44,728 nucleotides of DNA, taken from the NCBI GenBank assembly GCA_002840975.1, contig PHDN01000029.1, forward strand, positions 23,519 to 68,246, in the 5' to 3' direction. This document shows, piece after piece, positions 1-8,679 of the stretch. The first letter of the stretch is position 1. Every line of letters begins with the position of its first letter. Source of the DNA: Bacteroidetes bacterium HGW-Bacteroidetes-16 (GTDB lineage Bacteria > Bacteroidota > Bacteroidia > Bacteroidales > F082). Both the position numbers and the translations under genes were made by a program. A model generated the notes under the pieces. It was not told where the DNA came from and ran no database searches. It worked only from the letters and a program-made list of their open reading frames with translations.

Positions 1-20
1 AAATAAATTGTTGTAGATGT

Positions 21-62
21 TTTCTCTGTGCAACTCCGTGCTCCTTTGTGCAACTTTGTGTA
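21..62. repeat. Degenerate short tandem repeat, TGTG-rich
   Basis: Roughly 10-bp units of the form CTnTGTGCAACT follow one another here. The reverse complement of the same pattern (CACAGAG / CACAAAG units) lies at 30748-30792 between two other genes. It encodes nothing recognisable. It looks like a dispersed intergenic repeat. Confidence 0.5.
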
Positions 63-172
63 CAGCTGAAAACGTTTAATCCTAAGAATCAGGTTCAGAA
101 GTTAAAAACAAATACCAAATCATCGGTACCAAGAATTATTTATGGAAGCATCGTCCTCAAAATCCCTTTTAC

Positions 173-180
173 TACCTTTG
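173..180 (+). promoter_or_regulatory. Putative -7 element for the M64 peptidase gene
   Basis: TACCTTTG fits the Bacteroidota -7 consensus TAnnTTTG and lies 21 bp before the ATG at 202. No clear upstream TTG is visible at the expected spacing, so this rests on the -7 box alone. Confidence 0.5.
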
Positions 181-201
181 CCCTTTGTTTAAAACCAGAT
201 C

Positions 202-1482
202 ATGAAACACCTTATTTTCATCCTATCCCTTTTCATTTCTGTTCAGTCCTTTTCACAATTCGATCGGTTTTTTGAAAACCACACTTTGCGATTGGATTAC
301 TACCATAGCGGAAACCACAATTCTCAACAATATTCCTTTGACGAACTCATCGACGAATCCTATTGGGGAGGATCAAAAGCAAACCTCGTGGATACTTTTA
401 ACTTTGGCAATTATTATGTTAAGGTATTTGATCTTGCAAGCGATTCGCTTTTGTATTCAAGAGGTTACAACACCCTTTTTGGTGAATGGCAAACAACTAC
501 CGAATCGGACAGCATCAACAGAACTTTTTCTGAGTCCGTGGTTTTTCCTTATCCAAAGAATCCTGTAAAGGTAGTGCTATATGCCCGCAACTGGGATGGA
601 ATCATGGAACCACATATGGAGCATGAAGTTGATCCGGCAAATTACTTTATCAAGAAAGACCGGCGTTTGGTTTATCCTTCATTTGATGTGTACATCAGCG
701 GTGACCCCTCAGAAAAGGTGGACATCGTGATTCTTCCGGATGGGTACACAACAGATGAAATGGGATTGTTCGTGTCGGATTGCATAAAATTTGCAGATGG
801 ACTGTTTCAATTTGCGCCTTATGATAAAAACAAGGAGAAATTCAATATACGAGGCGTGTGGGCTCCTTCAAAAGAATCGGGAAACGATGTCCCTGCAGAT
901 GGCACTTGGAAAAGCACGGTGTTAAATACCAGTTTTTACACCTTCAACAGCGAACGCTATTGCATGACGTACGATGACAAAAGCGTTCGTGACGTGGCAG
1001 CCAACGCCCCTTACGACCAGATTTATATCCTGGTCAACAACAAAAAGTATGGGGGTGGAGCCATCTACAATTACTACAATGTGAGTGTAAACAGCAATGA
1101 AAAATCGGCCAAGATCTTTATTCATGAACTGGGTCATGGTTTCGCGGGACTGGCTGACGAATACTTTGATTCTTCCACTTCATACAACGATTTTTACAAT
1201 TTAACTATTGAGCCATGGGAACCCAATATCACCACCTTGGTAGATTTTGGAAGTAAGTGGCAAAACCAGGTAAATAAACAAACACCCATACCAACACCCG
1301 ACATGGAAGAATTCTACATGAAAACAGGCGCTTTTGAAGGTGGCGGCTATGTGGACAAAGGAATGTACCGCCCCCGTCACGACTGCCTGATGAAGACTTT
1401 TAAGGGCGATACGTTTTGTCCGGTATGCGAAAAAGCTATTCAGGAAATGATCGATTTTTATTCGACTCCTGAAAAAAAATAG
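202..1482 (+). CDS. Secreted M64-family (IgA peptidase-type) metallopeptidase
   Basis: A 426-residue exported zinc peptidase. Residues 1-18 form a signal peptide (hydrophobic stretch then SFSQ). The zinc-binding signature HELGHGFAGLADEY begins at about residue 308; this HExxH followed by GLADEY is the hallmark of peptidase family M64, named after an IgA1-cleaving clostridial enzyme. The upstream half (about 20-150) has the beta-rich N-terminal domain seen in Bacteroidota members, and a conserved Cys pair lies near the C-terminus (FCPVCEKA). Length matches the family. There is no T9SS sorting tail, so it is probably periplasmic or released by another route. The gene stands alone, with a TACCTTTG box upstream and a decayed transporter gene downstream. 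The natural substrate cannot be read from the sequence; IgA cleavage should not be assumed. Confidence 0.88.
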   Translation: MKHLIFILSLFISVQSFSQFDRFFENHTLRLDYYHSGNHNSQQYSFDELIDESYWGGSKANLVDTFNFGNYYVKVFDLASDSLLYSRGYNTLFGEWQTTTESDSINRTFSESVVFPYPKNPVKVVLYARNWDGIMEPHMEHEVDPANYFIKKDRRLVYPSFDVYISGDPSEKVDIVILPDGYTTDEMGLFVSDCIKFADGLFQFAPYDKNKEKFNIRGVWAPSKESGNDVPADGTWKSTVLNTSFYTFNSERYCMTYDDKSVRDVAANAPYDQIYILVNNKKYGGGAIYNYYNVSVNSNEKSAKIFIHELGHGFAGLADEYFDSSTSYNDFYNLTIEPWEPNITTLVDFGSKWQNQVNKQTPIPTPDMEEFYMKTGAFEGGGYVDKGMYRPRHDCLMKTFKGDTFCPVCEKAIQEMIDFYSTPEKK

Positions 1483-1541
1483 TTCATCATGGGATTCTGT
1501 AAATTAGGTATCCCCCAACACCTTACCAATAATATTTGAAG

Positions 1542-1549
1542 TACTTTTG
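1542..1549 (+). promoter_or_regulatory. Putative -7 element upstream of a 44-codon ORF and the YeeE/YedE pseudogene
   Basis: TACTTTTG matches TAnnTTTG. Twenty bases downstream an ATG at 1570 opens a 44-codon reading frame (1570-1704) with no resemblance I recognise; it may be the remnant of a gene once co-transcribed with the transporter that begins at 1758. Otherwise 1483-1757 shows nothing supportable. Confidence 0.35.
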
Positions 1550-1757
1550 CAATTCCTGCTTAAGGCAAAATGCAACATCTATCCAATACAACCGGTACCC
1601 TTTCCAATTGTTTAAGACGCTATGCCTTAAAAAATGATAATTATATGGTTATCCCGTCTATTCCAACAAAGGAAATATTCCTGCCAACAAGAATCACCTC
1701 TTGATCTTAAATAATATCAACCAACCACATCCCTTATTTACTAACCTAACATAATAG

Positions 1758-2762
1758 ATGATAATGATAACCACTTTTATTTTAGGATTTTTGTTCGGTG
1801 CCATTTTGCAATAGGCGAAGCTGAACAAGTATAACACCATTAGCGGCATGGCCACACTCGACAACCTCACCATTGCCAAAGCAATCGCAGTAGCCATCAG
1901 CATCGGGGCCATTTTGCTGAATATTGAAATTAGCCTTGGATTGGCGTCTTACCACGTAAAACCCATGCTGGTGGGCGGTATTGTGGTAGGTGGACTTCTT
2001 TTTGGTACCGGAATGGCTATTCCTGGGCTACTGTCCCGGCACCATGGCCATTTCGCTGGGAGAAGGCTCTCTGGATGCGCTTATCGGTATTGTTGGAGGA
2101 TTGACCGGAGGACTGGTTTACACTCTATGGTTGCCGTCATTTAAGTCGATCCTGGGTCCCAATCTGGGAAGCATCTCGCTCAACTCTCTCCTTGGGGCCA
2201 ACCAGATGCTGTTTTTTCTCGTCCTTTTTATCATAGGTGGCCTTTTTATCGGAGTTTCCTTTTGGCTACACAAAATGGATAGAGCAAAAGATTTTAAATG
2301 GCTGATTTCGGGAATTGGACTAGCCATTTAAAACCCAATCGTCTTTATATCCGCCATCTCCAACAGACCCATCGGTGCTTCAACCTCTTATCCGTATGCC
2401 ATAGATGTGCTTACAAAAACCACTGAAAATGATTATTTTACCAAGATAACCGGACCGGGACGATGGGAATTGATCTTCCTGGCCGGAGCCTTTATTTCAG
2501 GATTGATTTTATCGTTGATCAGAAAAGATTTTAAACTGAGATTGATTCATGAAAACTGGAAAAAAACAAAGGAGAGGTGGTTTTCGATCGCATCATCTGG
2601 GCGTTTTTTGGTGGGTTTATTTTGATTTTCGGAGCACGAATGTCGGGTGGTTGCACCAGTAGTCGTATTCTTTCGGGAGGCATGCAACTGGCCGCCAGCA
2701 GTTTGATATTTGCCGTTTTTGTTTTTACAGGTTTACTGATTACCGGGAAGCTGTTTTATTAA
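1758..2762 (+). pseudogene. Decayed YeeE/YedE-family (sulfur transport) membrane protein
   Basis: Pieces of one YeeE/YedE (Pfam Sulf_transp) protein run through this span in order. ATG 1758 starts a hydrophobic segment that meets TAG at 1812-1814 and then continues (ISGMATLDNLTIAK...). Around 2021-2030 the frame shifts by one base, exactly before the conserved GYCPGTMAISLGEGSLDA motif. A TAA at 2329-2331 interrupts, with the same frame resuming (NPIVFISAISNRPIGAST). A second shift near 2573-2580 leads into FGARMSGGCTS, the other family signature. Family members carry thiosulfate or related sulfur compounds across the inner membrane. Four independent lesions make a functional product unlikely; a low-quality assembly is the main alternative. 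Both conserved Cys motifs survive, so inactivation may be recent. Confidence 0.85.
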
Positions 2763-2796
2763 ATGGGGAAGTAAATAATCCCGCAAATCAAAAACA

Positions 2797-2829
2797 AAAC
2801 CCTCTGATTTGCAGTAAATCAGAGGGTTT
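2797..2829 (-). terminator. Intrinsic terminator of tRNA-Phe (possibly bidirectional)
   Basis: A perfect 14-bp stem (2797-2810 with 2816-2829) and a 5-nt loop. Read on the minus strand it is followed by a T-rich run (TTTTGTTTTTG), as expected 15 nt downstream of the tRNA. On the plus strand the tail is less T-rich, but it could also end transcripts from the pseudogene. Confidence 0.8.
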
Positions 2830-2844
2830 ATGATGATTTTGGAG

Positions 2845-2917
2845 TGGTACCACCCGGGATCGAACCAGGGACACATGGATTTTCAGTCCATTGCTCTACC
2901 TACTGAGCTATGGTACC
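2845..2917 (-). tRNA. tRNA-Phe (GAA)
   Basis: The minus strand folds into a 73-nt cloverleaf: acceptor GGTACCA/TGGTACC with discriminator A, D arm GCTC/GAGC, anticodon stem ATGGA/TCCAT around loop CTGAAAA (anticodon GAA), 5-nt variable loop, and T arm CCTGG-TTCGATC-CCGGG. The CCA end is not encoded; CTC follows the discriminator base. Confidence 0.97.
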
Positions 2918-3003
2918 TCCTCAATTGGAGGTGCAAAATTACACCTTTTTTTCATTTCTCAAAAAAAATCATAAAAAATTAAGTCTCACTCGATTCCGTA
3001 ACG

Positions 3004-3011
3004 TACTTTTG
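3004..3011 (+). promoter_or_regulatory. Putative -7 element of the coaX envelope operon
   Basis: TACTTTTG (TAnnTTTG) sits 20 bp before ATG 3032. A transcript starting about 7 nt downstream would begin within a few bases of the other in-frame ATG at 3023, which favours 3032 as the translation start. Confidence 0.55.
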
Positions 3012-3031
3012 CTGCTAACACGATGCCTTGC

Positions 3032-3766
3032 ATGAAATTAGTTATAGATTTAGGAAATACCAAAGCAAAATTCGCTCTTTTTGAAGAAGAGAGTTTGTCT
3101 GCTATTCAATCGACCGATCGACTTGATATTGATACCATAAAAAATCTATTTATTGAATATCCCTCCATTCAATCAACCATCCTGTCAAGTGTAGCTCCCT
3201 ATCCTCCGGAAATTGATGATTACCTCAATCATAACTCCCTTTTCATTAAATTAACCCACCAGACTCCCCTGCCTTTCAATCTTGAGTATTCAACACCTCA
3301 AACCCTTGGAAAAGACCGCATAGCGGCCGTTGCAGGAGCCTTGTCAATTTTTCCAGGGAATACAATATTGGTGATCGATGCGGGAACCAGCATCACCTAC
3401 GACCTCATCACATCAAAACTTCGATATATTGGAGGCGGTATCAGTCCTGGAATTCAAATGCGATACAAAGCCCTGCATACTTTTACCGGAGGTTTACCGT
3501 TTATCGAAAACACGGACGATCAGTCAACTGAGCTCATAGGCAATTCGACCATTGCTTGCATTAACAGTGGGGTAAAAAATGGTGTTCTGGCCGAGGTGAG
3601 TGGAATAATAGGTCAGTATCAGGCCCTGTTTAAAGGACTGAAGGTTGTAATAAGTGGCGGCGATTATAAATATTTTGAAAAATACATAAAAAATGACATC
3701 TTTGCAACCCCAAATATTGTAGTACAGGGGTTAAAAAAAATCCTTGATTTTAATGAAAATAGTTAA
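3032..3766 (+). CDS. coaX: Type III pantothenate kinase
   Basis: Phosphorylates pantothenate with ATP, the first committed step of coenzyme A synthesis, in the cytosol. The 244-residue product has the ASKHA-fold signatures of CoaX: DLGNTKAKFALF at residues 6-17 (phosphate-binding loop), GKDRIAAVAGA for substrate and dimer contacts, VIDAGTSITYDLI with the catalytic Asp, and GGGISPGI followed by VISGGD. Length is normal. The start at 3032 gives the usual MKLVIDLGNT beginning; ATG 3023 would add only three residues and lies almost on the predicted transcription start. The next gene begins inside the last codons, so the two are probably translationally coupled. CoaX next to outer-membrane and LptC genes is an arrangement I know from Bacteroidota genomes. 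Confidence 0.95.
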   Translation: MKLVIDLGNTKAKFALFEEESLSAIQSTDRLDIDTIKNLFIEYPSIQSTILSSVAPYPPEIDDYLNHNSLFIKLTHQTPLPFNLEYSTPQTLGKDRIAAVAGALSIFPGNTILVIDAGTSITYDLITSKLRYIGGGISPGIQMRYKALHTFTGGLPFIENTDDQSTELIGNSTIACINSGVKNGVLAEVSGIIGQYQALFKGLKVVISGGDYKYFEKYIKNDIFATPNIVVQGLKKILDFNENS

Positions 3767-5033
3767 AATAACCATTTCCTTTTTGCTGGTACTAACCGGC
3801 ATTGCCGTGTGGGGTCAAACCGGCATTAATAGCCCTTACTCAAGGTTTGGCCTTGGGGAATTGCACAACAACAACATCAATTCCACAGTAATGGGTATGG
3901 GAGGCATCTCCATAGGTTTTGCCAATTCAACCACGCTTAACCCTTCAAATCCAGCCTCCTATGTGGTGCAGGATTCCTCAGCATTTATGTTTGAAATAGG
4001 GATTTACGGCAATTCAACGACTTATAAGACAACCACCATGAGCGAACACGGTTCCGACCTTTCGTTAAATTATCTGATGTTTGGTTTTCCTGTAACTCGT
4101 TGGTATCGTATGGCACTTGGCGTTTTGCCATTTAGCAAAGTAGGTTACAATATTCAAACCACCGTTGAAGTGCCGAATTTTAGTGATGTTCTGCATAATT
4201 TCACAGGTGATGGCGGCCTCAATCAAATCTTCTGGGGACATGGTTTTAAACTTCAGGAAAACCTGCGAATTGGATTTAACGCTACTTATTTATTTGGCCA
4301 AACCAGTCGTTCCAGTATGATTTATTTTCCCGACTCGGCCTATATTTTCGGCACTAAAAGCGAAAGTCGTTTAAAAGTAAGCGATTTTATTTTTGATTAC
4401 GGGCTGCAATATGATTTGATTTCAGATCAAAACAGAAAAGCCACCATTGGTGTGACCTATGCCAACACATTCAACATAAATGCAAAACGTGACTACTTGT
4501 CGAAAACCCTCTTAGGAGGTTATAATGATGTTGTTGAATATGTTATTGATACCATCGTCTATCGATCCGATGAAAAAGGAACGCTGGTGTTGCCACAAAG
4601 AATTGGTATTGGGGTAACATATCAAAAAATTGATCATTGGCTAGTTGGAATTGATTTTGAATGGCAAAATTGGAAAAAATATAAAGCTTTTGGCGTCTCC
4701 GATAGTCTAACAAATGCTTGGAGAGTAGCTGTGGGAGGCGAATTACAACCTAAACACAGCAGCATCTCAAGTCTTTATAAAAGAATGACTTACAGGTTAG
4801 GTGCTCGCTACAACCATTCCTACTTAAATCTTTACGGAAATCAAATTAATGAGTTTGGCATAAGTTTTGGACTAGGCTTTCCTATAAAGAAATCAAAAAC
4901 GGGAATTGACCTGAGTGTAGAAATTGGTCGTAGAGGTACTACCAATAACCAACTGATACAGGAAAACTTTATCAACCTTTCGCTTGGGATATCAATACAG
5001 GAAATTTGGTTTTATAAAAAACAATATCATTAA
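3753..5033 (+). CDS. Outer-membrane beta-barrel protein (FadL/OmpP1-like, Bacteroidota type)
   Basis: A 426-residue exported barrel protein. Residues 1-22 form a signal peptide ending at WGQ. The mature N-terminus carries INSPYSRFGLGEL, then MGGISIGFANSTTLNPSNPASY, a pattern I recognise from a conserved Bacteroidota outer-membrane family distantly related to FadL-type channels. The rest alternates amphipathic strands with tyrosine-rich girdles (RLGARYNHSYLNLYG) and ends in strand-like segments (INLSLGISIQEIWFYKKQ). ATG 3753 is preferred; it overlaps coaX by 14 bp and yields a clean signal peptide. Its position between coaX and the TPR and LptC genes suggests an envelope role. Substrate is unknown. 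Confidence 0.75.
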   Translation: MKIVKITISFLLVLTGIAVWGQTGINSPYSRFGLGELHNNNINSTVMGMGGISIGFANSTTLNPSNPASYVVQDSSAFMFEIGIYGNSTTYKTTTMSEHGSDLSLNYLMFGFPVTRWYRMALGVLPFSKVGYNIQTTVEVPNFSDVLHNFTGDGGLNQIFWGHGFKLQENLRIGFNATYLFGQTSRSSMIYFPDSAYIFGTKSESRLKVSDFIFDYGLQYDLISDQNRKATIGVTYANTFNINAKRDYLSKTLLGGYNDVVEYVIDTIVYRSDEKGTLVLPQRIGIGVTYQKIDHWLVGIDFEWQNWKKYKAFGVSDSLTNAWRVAVGGELQPKHSSISSLYKRMTYRLGARYNHSYLNLYGNQINEFGISFGLGFPIKKSKTGIDLSVEIGRRGTTNNQLIQENFINLSLGISIQEIWFYKKQYH

Positions 5034-5057
5034 TCTCTAATATAAATCACTAGTACA

Positions 5058-6452
5058 ATGAAGTTAAAGGCATTGATATTACTAATCAGCATCGGTTTTA
5101 CATTTTTAAGCATAGCCGGAAATCCAGTGATGGACAATAATCCTCAGGATGATGGCTCAAAGTATGGGAAAGATAGCGCGACCTGTGTGATGAAATTATC
5201 CCTTTACAGGGAGTTTTATAAACAATGGAAACAGAGTGATTACAAAAACGCTTCCCTTCATGATGCATTAAAATCATGGAGATGGGTCTATCAAAACTGT
5301 CCGCGTTCTACAGAAAATGTATATGTTGATGGAGCCAAAATGTATGGTTTTGAAATTTCTATGACCAAGGACCTTAAAAAGAATGCCACCCTTATCGACA
5401 CCCTGATGATGATTTATGACCGTAGAATTGAATTTTTCCCAACTCACTACAGGTCAGGGGCTCCGCAAGAAGGTGAAATTTTAGGACGAAAAGGGGTTGA
5501 CCTCTATCAGGTTAATCCGGATCGCTATAAAGAAGTCTATGAAATTTTGGGCAAATCCATCGCGCTTGAAAAAGCAAACTCCGAAGGACCGATCTTCATC
5601 TATTATTTCAGATCGTTGACTCGCATGGCCAAATCAGGTGAGGCGGATACAGCCGCTATTGTAGATGCCTACGACATACTGAGCGATTACATCGACAGTA
5701 ATATTGAGAAATATACTAAATCCGGCAACACAAAAGAAATTGAACAATGGGAAAATATAAAAGGAAATATTGAAATCACATTTGAACCATTTGCCAACTG
5801 TACTGACCTTGTTCGTATCTATCAAAAGAAATTTAATGCAACGCCGGATGATATTGGGTTGCTAAAAAAAATTACAAAGTTGCTTGATAAAAAAGAATGT
5901 GTTGAGGCACCATTGTATTTTAAGGCCACCATAAATCTATATAAAATTGAGCCTTCAGCCGAGTCGGCCTACCTCATTGGTAAAATGATGCTTTTGGAAA
6001 AAAAGTATGAGGAAGCCATCCCTTACCTGGAGGAAGCCTCCAAAATGGAAAACGAAAGCAAGGCCTATAATTCGTTGATGTTTTTGGCCGAAGATTACCT
6101 GAATCTTGAAAGATACTCCTCAGCACGCCAGGTGGCTCTTAAGGCAGCCGCTTTAAATTCAACCGCCGGCGCCCCCTATGTTATCATTGGCGATAGTTAT
6201 GCAGCTAGCGCCAAAGATTGCGGCACCGATGATCTGACAACGAAAGTAGCTTATTGGGTAGCCGTTGATAAATATAACCAGGCCAAACGTATTGAACCTG
6301 ATTTATCCGAGAAAATGAACGTTCGTATTGCCACTTATCAAAAGTATTTTCCTCCCACGGAATTGCTTTTCTTCCACAACCTGAATGAAGGCGATTCGTA
6401 TAAAGTTGAGTGCTGGATAAACGAAGAAACCACCGTGAGGGCTGCCAGGTAA
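5058..6452 (+). CDS. Secreted tetratricopeptide-repeat protein
   Basis: 464 residues with a signal peptide (residues 1-20, ending near SIAGN). The N-terminal half has a conserved SATCVMKLSLYREFYKQ segment and a helical region with WRWVYQNCP. The C-terminal half (about 300-440) contains TPR-like helix pairs: AESAYLIGKMMLLEKKYEEAIPYLEEAS, then KAYNSLMFLAEDYLNLERYSSARQVALKAA, then a third with VAVDKYNQAKRIEPDLSEK. TPRs mediate protein-protein contacts, so this is probably a periplasmic scaffold. It lies 24 bp after the barrel gene and 15 bp before lptC, so all three are likely one operon. The exact function is not known. Confidence 0.8.
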   Translation: MKLKALILLISIGFTFLSIAGNPVMDNNPQDDGSKYGKDSATCVMKLSLYREFYKQWKQSDYKNASLHDALKSWRWVYQNCPRSTENVYVDGAKMYGFEISMTKDLKKNATLIDTLMMIYDRRIEFFPTHYRSGAPQEGEILGRKGVDLYQVNPDRYKEVYEILGKSIALEKANSEGPIFIYYFRSLTRMAKSGEADTAAIVDAYDILSDYIDSNIEKYTKSGNTKEIEQWENIKGNIEITFEPFANCTDLVRIYQKKFNATPDDIGLLKKITKLLDKKECVEAPLYFKATINLYKIEPSAESAYLIGKMMLLEKKYEEAIPYLEEASKMENESKAYNSLMFLAEDYLNLERYSSARQVALKAAALNSTAGAPYVIIGDSYAASAKDCGTDDLTTKVAYWVAVDKYNQAKRIEPDLSEKMNVRIATYQKYFPPTELLFFHNLNEGDSYKVECWINEETTVRAAR

Positions 6453-6467
6453 CCGCCTGCACTTACC

Positions 6468-7040
6468 ATGATACCCTTAAAAAAAATCACACAATTGACC
6501 CTTGTCATATTCATGACGGGGGTCTTTTTTTCTTGCGAAAACTCTCTTGAAACCATCAAGGAAATAACCAGTCAGGATACACTGCCTGTGGTGAAAGCCT
6601 ATCATATTAACTATACACGTTCCGATTCAGCCAAGATTCAGGTGCAATTAATCAGTCCATTAATGGAAAAGTTTGATGGAAATGATGCATATACTGAATT
6701 CGCAGAAGGGTTTGAAGTCATCTTATTTGACTCCATCGGTCAAAAAACATCAACTATTAGTGCCAACTATGGCATCATGTACGAGCGAACTAAAAACATG
6801 AGCGCCCGAAATGATGTAGTTGTTAAAAATTACCTGACAAATGAACAATTGTTTACCGAAAACCTGTACTGGGACCGGAAGAAAAAAACCATCAGATCGG
6901 GAACCTTTGTAAAAATTGTAACCCCTGACAAGGTCATCTACGGGGATAGCATGAGTGCCAACGAATCGTTCAGTAACAGGGAAATTTACCATATTCGGGG
7001 TGAGTTGGAACTGGAAGATGATGAACCCCAGAAACCTTAA
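6468..7040 (+). CDS. lptC: LPS export ABC transporter periplasmic protein LptC
   Basis: A 190-residue lipoprotein-type LptC. LptC takes lipopolysaccharide from the inner-membrane LptBFG extractor and passes it to the LptA bridge. The N-terminus has a hydrophobic stretch and a lipobox (FFSC, Cys23), the anchoring used by Bacteroidota instead of the enterobacterial transmembrane helix. The body is the beta-jellyroll typical of the family: DTLPVVKAYHINYTRSDSAKIQVQLISP, FDSIGQKTSTISANYGIMYERTKNMSARNDVVVKN, and ENLYWDRKKKTIRSG...VIYGDSMSANESF. It follows the TPR gene closely. The following CNNM gene is 213 bp away with its own -7 box, so it may be only loosely coupled. Confidence 0.92.
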   Translation: MIPLKKITQLTLVIFMTGVFFSCENSLETIKEITSQDTLPVVKAYHINYTRSDSAKIQVQLISPLMEKFDGNDAYTEFAEGFEVILFDSIGQKTSTISANYGIMYERTKNMSARNDVVVKNYLTNEQLFTENLYWDRKKKTIRSGTFVKIVTPDKVIYGDSMSANESFSNREIYHIRGELELEDDEPQKP

Positions 7041-7228
7041 CTACCAGATTTCGATAGCTGTATTTTAATGAGTGACAACGGCGAAATGGAGTGATTGAAT
7101 TTTTGCAATTACCACAGCTTTATACCTCCAATACTCCAAACCAAGGAATTTATAAAATCTTGCGAACCAGTTATATCAAGAAATTGACTTGTTTCGAACT
7201 TAGATAAAAAAAATTCCACTTTATTCGA

Positions 7229-7236
7229 TACTTTTG
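7229..7236 (+). promoter_or_regulatory. Putative -7 element of the CNNM/CorC gene
   Basis: TACTTTTG fits TAnnTTTG and lies 17 bp before ATG 7254. The in-frame TTG at 7242 is only 5 bp from the box and would sit at about the transcription start, which supports the ATG at 7254. Confidence 0.55.
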
Positions 7237-7253
7237 CATTTTTGTATTTCCAC

Positions 7254-8522
7254 ATGAGCACAGACGGTATTATTATCATAAGCATGTTGATCCTTTCAGG
7301 TTTTTTTTCAGGAATGGAAATCGCCTTTGTAAGTTCCAACAAGCTTAAACAGGAGTTGGACTTAAAGCGCAAGCTCCTTCCCGCCGCTATTCTATCAGCA
7401 TTTTACAATAATCCATCGCGGTTTATTGGCTCCCTGTTGCTGGGCAATAACATTGCGTTGGTGGTATACGGGATTTCTACAGCCCGCGTGCTGGAACCCA
7501 TTATCATCAGTCACCTCCCGGAGGGTTATTCTTCCGGTTATCTTGTCTTGTTGATACAAACCATCCTTTCAACTTTGCTCATACTGATCGTCGCAGAGTT
7601 TATCCCAAAAGTTCTTTTCCGTATTAATCCCAATGCCAATTTGAAGTTTTTCGCCATACCGGTATGGCTCTTTTATTACCTCTTCTATCCTTTGATTGTT
7701 GTTTATATCGGGATATCAGAATTGTTGTTAAGAAAAGTGTTGAGAGTTAAACTTGCCGATGAGCCTTATATTTTTACTGCTATTGATTTGGAAGAATACG
7801 TGAGAGAATATACTCCGGAAAATAAACAACCGGAGGAGTTGAACCAGGAAATGGTGATGATTCAGAATGCAATTGACTTTAAACATGTTAAACTTAGGGA
7901 ATGCATGGTACCGCGCCCTGAGATTGAAGCCCTGGAAATTGGTGAAAGTGTGGAAGTACTCAGAAATTACCTCACCGAAACCGGGCATTCAAAAATTATG
8001 ATTTTTGAAAAAACAATCGATCTGATAGTGGGTTATGTGCATGCCTACGATATGTTTAGCAATCCCACAACCATCCGCCAAATTGTAAGACCTGTTAGTC
8101 TGGTAACCGAAACCATGTCGGCACGCGATATGCTGCAAAGCTTTATTAAAAACCATAAAAGTGTTGCCGTAGTGGTGGATGAATTTGGGGGTACCTCAGG
8201 TATCGTCACCATGGAAGATGTGATTGAAGAAATTTTTGGCGACATTGAAGATGAATACGATATAGAGGAAGAAACAGAAATAAAATTGACAGATAACAGT
8301 TATATTTTTTCCGCCCGATTGGAAGTTGAATATTTAAACGAAAAATACAAACTCAGCATACCGTTAAATGACGAATACGAAACACTGGCCGGATTTATCA
8401 TTTATCAACACCAAAGCATCCCGGTATTGAACGAAAAAATACGCGTATCGCCATATCTTTTTACTATACTTAAAGGCTCCGGAAGCAGGCTGGATGAGGT
8501 GAAAATTGAAATTGACGAATAA
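7254..8522 (+). CDS. CNNM/CorC-type membrane protein (DUF21, CBS pair, CorC_HlyC)
   Basis: A 422-residue inner-membrane protein. Residues 1-about 175 form the DUF21/CNNM transmembrane domain (LILSGFFSGMEIAFVSSNKLK near the start, then three to four hydrophobic helices). A pair of CBS domains follows (MVPRPEIEALEIGESVEVLRNYL... and VVVDEFGGTSGIVTMEDVIEEIFGDIEDE), then a C-terminal CorC_HlyC domain. The family includes CNNM/CorC proteins tied to Mg2+ and Co2+ efflux; older databases call them hemolysins. The start at ATG 7254 is chosen over TTG 7242 because of the upstream -7 box. A paralogue with the same architecture, gldE, lies at 28716-30077. Transport activity is inferred from the family only. 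Confidence 0.88.
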   Translation: MSTDGIIIISMLILSGFFSGMEIAFVSSNKLKQELDLKRKLLPAAILSAFYNNPSRFIGSLLLGNNIALVVYGISTARVLEPIIISHLPEGYSSGYLVLLIQTILSTLLILIVAEFIPKVLFRINPNANLKFFAIPVWLFYYLFYPLIVVYIGISELLLRKVLRVKLADEPYIFTAIDLEEYVREYTPENKQPEELNQEMVMIQNAIDFKHVKLRECMVPRPEIEALEIGESVEVLRNYLTETGHSKIMIFEKTIDLIVGYVHAYDMFSNPTTIRQIVRPVSLVTETMSARDMLQSFIKNHKSVAVVVDEFGGTSGIVTMEDVIEEIFGDIEDEYDIEEETEIKLTDNSYIFSARLEVEYLNEKYKLSIPLNDEYETLAGFIIYQHQSIPVLNEKIRVSPYLFTILKGSGSRLDEVKIEIDE

Positions 8523-8679
8523 GCTGCTTTGTTGATTTAACCTTTTCTAATACATCGCTGTTTTCCAATCTTATCATGTTTGAATAGTAATCAACACCGC
8601 GTGGATATACTATTAACAAACGTTAATTTTCCTTAATAACCATTAAAGAATCAGCCTCTTCATGGAATTTGCAAATGTA

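Noticed and set aside
1570-1704. 44-codon ORF upstream of the YeeE/YedE pseudogene
   Set aside because: A -7-like box precedes it, but no homology or composition supports a protein; kept only as a note on the promoter entry.
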